Part shown: in pieces, positions 62,267 to 64,000 of the stretch
Layout of the letters: each line of letters begins with the position of its first letter
Position numbering within the stretch: position 1 is the stretch's first letter
NCBI GenBank assembly: GCA_002695025.1
Contig: NZNV01000033.1
Location: 1-64,000, forward strand
Direction: 5' to 3'
DNA length: 64,000 nucleotides
Source of the DNA: Owenweeksia sp.
GTDB lineage: Bacteria; Bacteroidota; Bacteroidia; Flavobacteriales; Schleiferiaceae
The notes under the pieces: model-generated
Database searches by the model: none
The model's input: the letters and a program-made list of their open reading frames with translations, nothing else
Told to the model about the DNA's origin: nothing
Translations under genes and position numbers: made by a program

Positions 62267-62938
62267 ATGGCTAGTGAAGGTAATAAACCGGTGATCTATT
62301 ATATCTACGATGCACTATGTGGTTGGTGCTATGGGTTCAGTCCCGTCATCAGTGAATTCTTCCGCAAAAATCGGGATAATTATGAATTCCAGGTTTTGAG
62401 TGGTGGTATGGTTACCGGTGAGCAGGAAGGCCCGGTTAACGAGGTGGCAGGATACATCCGCGATGCCTACCGCAATGTGGAACAAACCACTGGTATTGAA
62501 TTCGGAAAGGCTTTTCTGGAAGGTACGCTTGAAGAAGGCACTGCCTACTTTTCATCCGTTCCCGCAGCACTGGCTATGGCTCTTTTTCGCACGCAGCGGC
62601 CCGAAGAAATGATACCCTTTGCCACACGTATTCAAAAAGCCATTTATTACGATGGCCTCCCTCCTGCCGAGGTATCCACCTTCGGGGAGTGTGCCAGGGA
62701 TTTTAATATGGACGCAGAATTGTTCCAGCAACGCATGACTGAACCTGCCGTTCAGAATCTGGTTCAGCAGGAATTTCACGTAGTCGCACGTTGGGGGGTT
62801 AGAGGATTTCCCTCGGTGGTCTACAAGGATGGCGATCAGGCTTTTATGATCTCCCGGGGATACTCTCCCCTGTCCGAGCTGGAACAAACCTTTGCCAACG
62901 TAAGAGCTGAAATTGCCCGGAAAAAAAGTGATTTCTAG
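62267..62938 (+). CDS. DsbA-family thioredoxin-fold protein (FrnE-like)
   Basis: 223 aa. The N-terminal CGWC active site (Cys18, Cys21 in DALCGWCYGFSP) and the helical insert (AYRNVEQTTGIEFGKAF) are like the cytoplasmic FrnE/DsbA-like group, and no signal peptide is seen. RGFPSVVYKDG is the cis-Pro region. Probably a cytoplasmic disulfide oxidoreductase for stress. The stop overlaps the convergent gene (CTAG). Confidence 0.9.
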   Translation: MASEGNKPVIYYIYDALCGWCYGFSPVISEFFRKNRDNYEFQVLSGGMVTGEQEGPVNEVAGYIRDAYRNVEQTTGIEFGKAFLEGTLEEGTAYFSSVPAALAMALFRTQRPEEMIPFATRIQKAIYYDGLPPAEVSTFGECARDFNMDAELFQQRMTEPAVQNLVQQEFHVVARWGVRGFPSVVYKDGDQAFMISRGYSPLSELEQTFANVRAEIARKKSDF

Positions 62939-63300
62939 AAAAGGAGCGGTTCAGAACCCAAAACCACCTGCCAGATAAGCGTAACTGCGGAAAGTATGAG
63001 GTAGATATACCTGCGAACCCAAAGTTTAAGTACACGCTTATTCACCGTAACACCGGCTTTTTCAAATAAGTAGGAATAAAAGGTCGTGTCCTTATCATCT
63101 TTAAGGTCATGTTGTGCATTAAGCAGGCAACGCCCGAAAATGATAAACTGCAACACCACCAGCAGGTAGGCCGGCACCATCAGGTACCACGAAAAAAGGA
63201 ATGGGCCTACCCAGGCCAGGGCAGTTACCAATACATGGAACCAGAATACCAGGTTGTGGCTGCTGGTCACTTCTTCATTAATGGATAATGGCTCTTTCAC
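62935..63300 (-). CDS. Three-span membrane hypothetical protein
   Basis: 121 aa from GTG. Helices at about 17-35, 37-56 and 95-117 (WFHVLVTALAWVGPFLFSWY, LMVPAYLLVVLQFIIFG, IYLILSAVTLIWQVVLG). A conserved-looking polar stretch CLLNAQHDLKDDKDTTFYSY lies in the middle. Not recognised. Its stop shares bases with the DsbA-like gene. Confidence 0.7.
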   Translation of the reverse strand: MKEPLSINEEVTSSHNLVFWFHVLVTALAWVGPFLFSWYLMVPAYLLVVLQFIIFGRCLLNAQHDLKDDKDTTFYSYLFEKAGVTVNKRVLKLWVRRYIYLILSAVTLIWQVVLGSEPLLF

Positions 63301-63426
63301 GCAGGCAATATACTACACATGGAGGGGTTTTGGCAAACATCAGGCTTTGTTCACTGAGAATCAAACCCCTGCAGTTTGAGGTATTCCATAGGACTGTTAA
63401 AATTAGGGTCCTTCTTCTCACAGGCC

Positions 63427-63434
63427 TATATTTG
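63427..63434 (+). promoter_or_regulatory. TAnnTTTG -7 element before secreted protein gene
   Basis: TATATTTG lies 47 nt before the ATG at 63482, a normal leader length. No TTG is present at 18-nt spacing. Confidence 0.4.
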
Positions 63435-63481
63435 CGGCCTTTTCTTAACAAACAATAACGTACAACCCCTGTTTCCCTGAT

Positions 63482-64000
63482 ATGAAAAAACTGATACTAG
63501 CCCTTTTGTTTATTTCCTCTTTATCCCTTAGTGCCCAGGTCTCAACCCCCGGTACCGGAGTAAATTGGGACCTTGATTCACTGGTTGCCAACTTCCCCTC
63601 GGCTTTTAGCCTGGATACCGGCATTTATTATCAAACCGATGACCTGATCGTAGCGAAAAATGACTCGCTGATCCTGGATAATTCACTGGTATGGAAACTG
63701 GATAGCGGAGTGCGTGTTACCGTAGAAGCCCGTGCCACCTTCCGCAGTGAAGGTAATCTTCTGCTGGGTATCCAAATGGATATCAGCGCCTTTGACAGCA
63801 CCAAAACCTTTGATGGTTTCCGTTTTGAGGATTCTTCCAAAGTGTACATCAACAACACCTTCTTTTCCTATGGCGGTGGTTTAAGAGTACTTACCGGTGA
63901 CTTTGAAATGATCAACAGTGAGGTTTCCTATTCCCACTCCAAAGGAACCTCCACCTCAGGAGCCCTTGGCTTTTCACGCGGCAAGCCCAGGGTAATAGGC
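63482..64000 (+). CDS. Secreted protein, 3'-truncated by window end
   Basis: The first 173 codons of a gene running off the window. A signal peptide (LILALLFISSLSLSAQ) is followed by strand-rich sequence with repeated short motifs (FRFEDSSKVYINNTFFSYG, LTGDFEMINSEVSYSHSKGT), suggesting a right-handed beta-helix. A T9SS sorting domain would be expected at the unseen C-terminus. Confidence 0.8.
   Translation, partial: MKKLILALLFISSLSLSAQVSTPGTGVNWDLDSLVANFPSAFSLDTGIYYQTDDLIVAKNDSLILDNSLVWKLDSGVRVTVEARATFRSEGNLLLGIQMDISAFDSTKTFDGFRFEDSSKVYINNTFFSYGGGLRVLTGDFEMINSEVSYSHSKGTSTSGALGFSRGKPRVIG

Noticed and set aside
1-64000. CRISPR array, prophage, rRNA or tRNA genes
   Set aside because: I saw no regularly spaced direct repeats, phage structural genes, or tRNA/rRNA signatures; tRNAs could be missed without a folding search.

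Overview
The window comes from a Bacteroidota chromosome, most likely Flavobacteriales; I cannot place it below that level. The signs are: type IX secretion (T9SS) C-terminal sorting domains on secreted proteins; GLPGLI, LruC, DUF5916 and DUF4199 families; a TonB-dependent receptor with a carboxypeptidase-like N-terminal domain; purA followed by an OstA-like gene; and TAnnTTTG-type -7 promoter elements instead of sigma70 -10 boxes. No rRNA, tRNA or CRISPR array was seen. Almost all of the sequence is coding, and many genes touch or overlap their neighbours.

Region by region. 0-7.2 kb, plus strand: the 3' part of a RelA/SpoT ppGpp synthetase/hydrolase, a Fur-family regulator, purA, an OstA-like outer-membrane biogenesis protein, a CAP-domain protein and a thioredoxin-fold protein without cysteines. 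7.2-10.9 kb, minus strand: a tight five-gene stress-type operon (csbD, lipocalin, topoisomerase IB, nhaA, nitroreductase). 11-12.5 kb: an MtfA-like peptidase operon. 12.7-18.3 kb: DEAD-box helicase, DUF1801 protein, PLP decarboxylase, SulP transporter, DoxX. 18.3-19.1 kb: an 0.8-kb gap with two plus-strand intrinsic terminators and probable small RNAs. 19.1-26 kb: ABC exporter, LruC lipoprotein, an AT-rich orphan membrane protein with a lytic-transglycosylase-like C-terminal domain, and sucC.

26-31.7 kb: a DUF5916 outer-membrane protein coupled to a LolD-like ATPase, then a KDO block (SIS isomerase, kdsA, a kdsC with an unusual N-terminus) and a small GNAT. 31.7-38.3 kb: a large T9SS-exported beta-propeller protein, hemerythrin plus D-Ala-D-Ala dipeptidase, the copper ATPase CopA and a DUF4287 protein. 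38.3-39.9 kb: a REP/RAYT locus with an AT-rich orphan gene between inverted REPs. 39.9-47.2 kb: rocD, an RlmD/RumA-type methyltransferase, a lipoprotein, a small-multidrug-export-family protein, a CDF transporter, an esterase and an RDD membrane protein.

47.2-64 kb: a TonB-type receptor with a GLPGLI protein, TPMT-like methyltransferase, glycosyltransferase, PyrR-like phosphoribosyltransferase, carotenoid crtZ-lycopene cyclase, queE, a flavodoxin-like reductase, a cargo-less tandem T9SS sorting-domain protein, a C1 peptidase, an alpha/beta hydrolase, a hotdog-like protein, a 30-codon micro-ORF with its own terminator, a membrane LuxR regulator with DUF4199, a DsbA-family protein and the start of a secreted repeat-type protein.

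Most genes are housekeeping or envelope functions. The parts that stand out as accessory are the transglycosylase-like orphan at 23.7-24.7 kb and the REP/RAYT segment at 38.6-39.9 kb. The unexplained structured intergenic regions at 18.3-19.1 and 60.7-60.9 kb, and the protein made of two sorting domains at 57.3 kb, are the other places worth attention.
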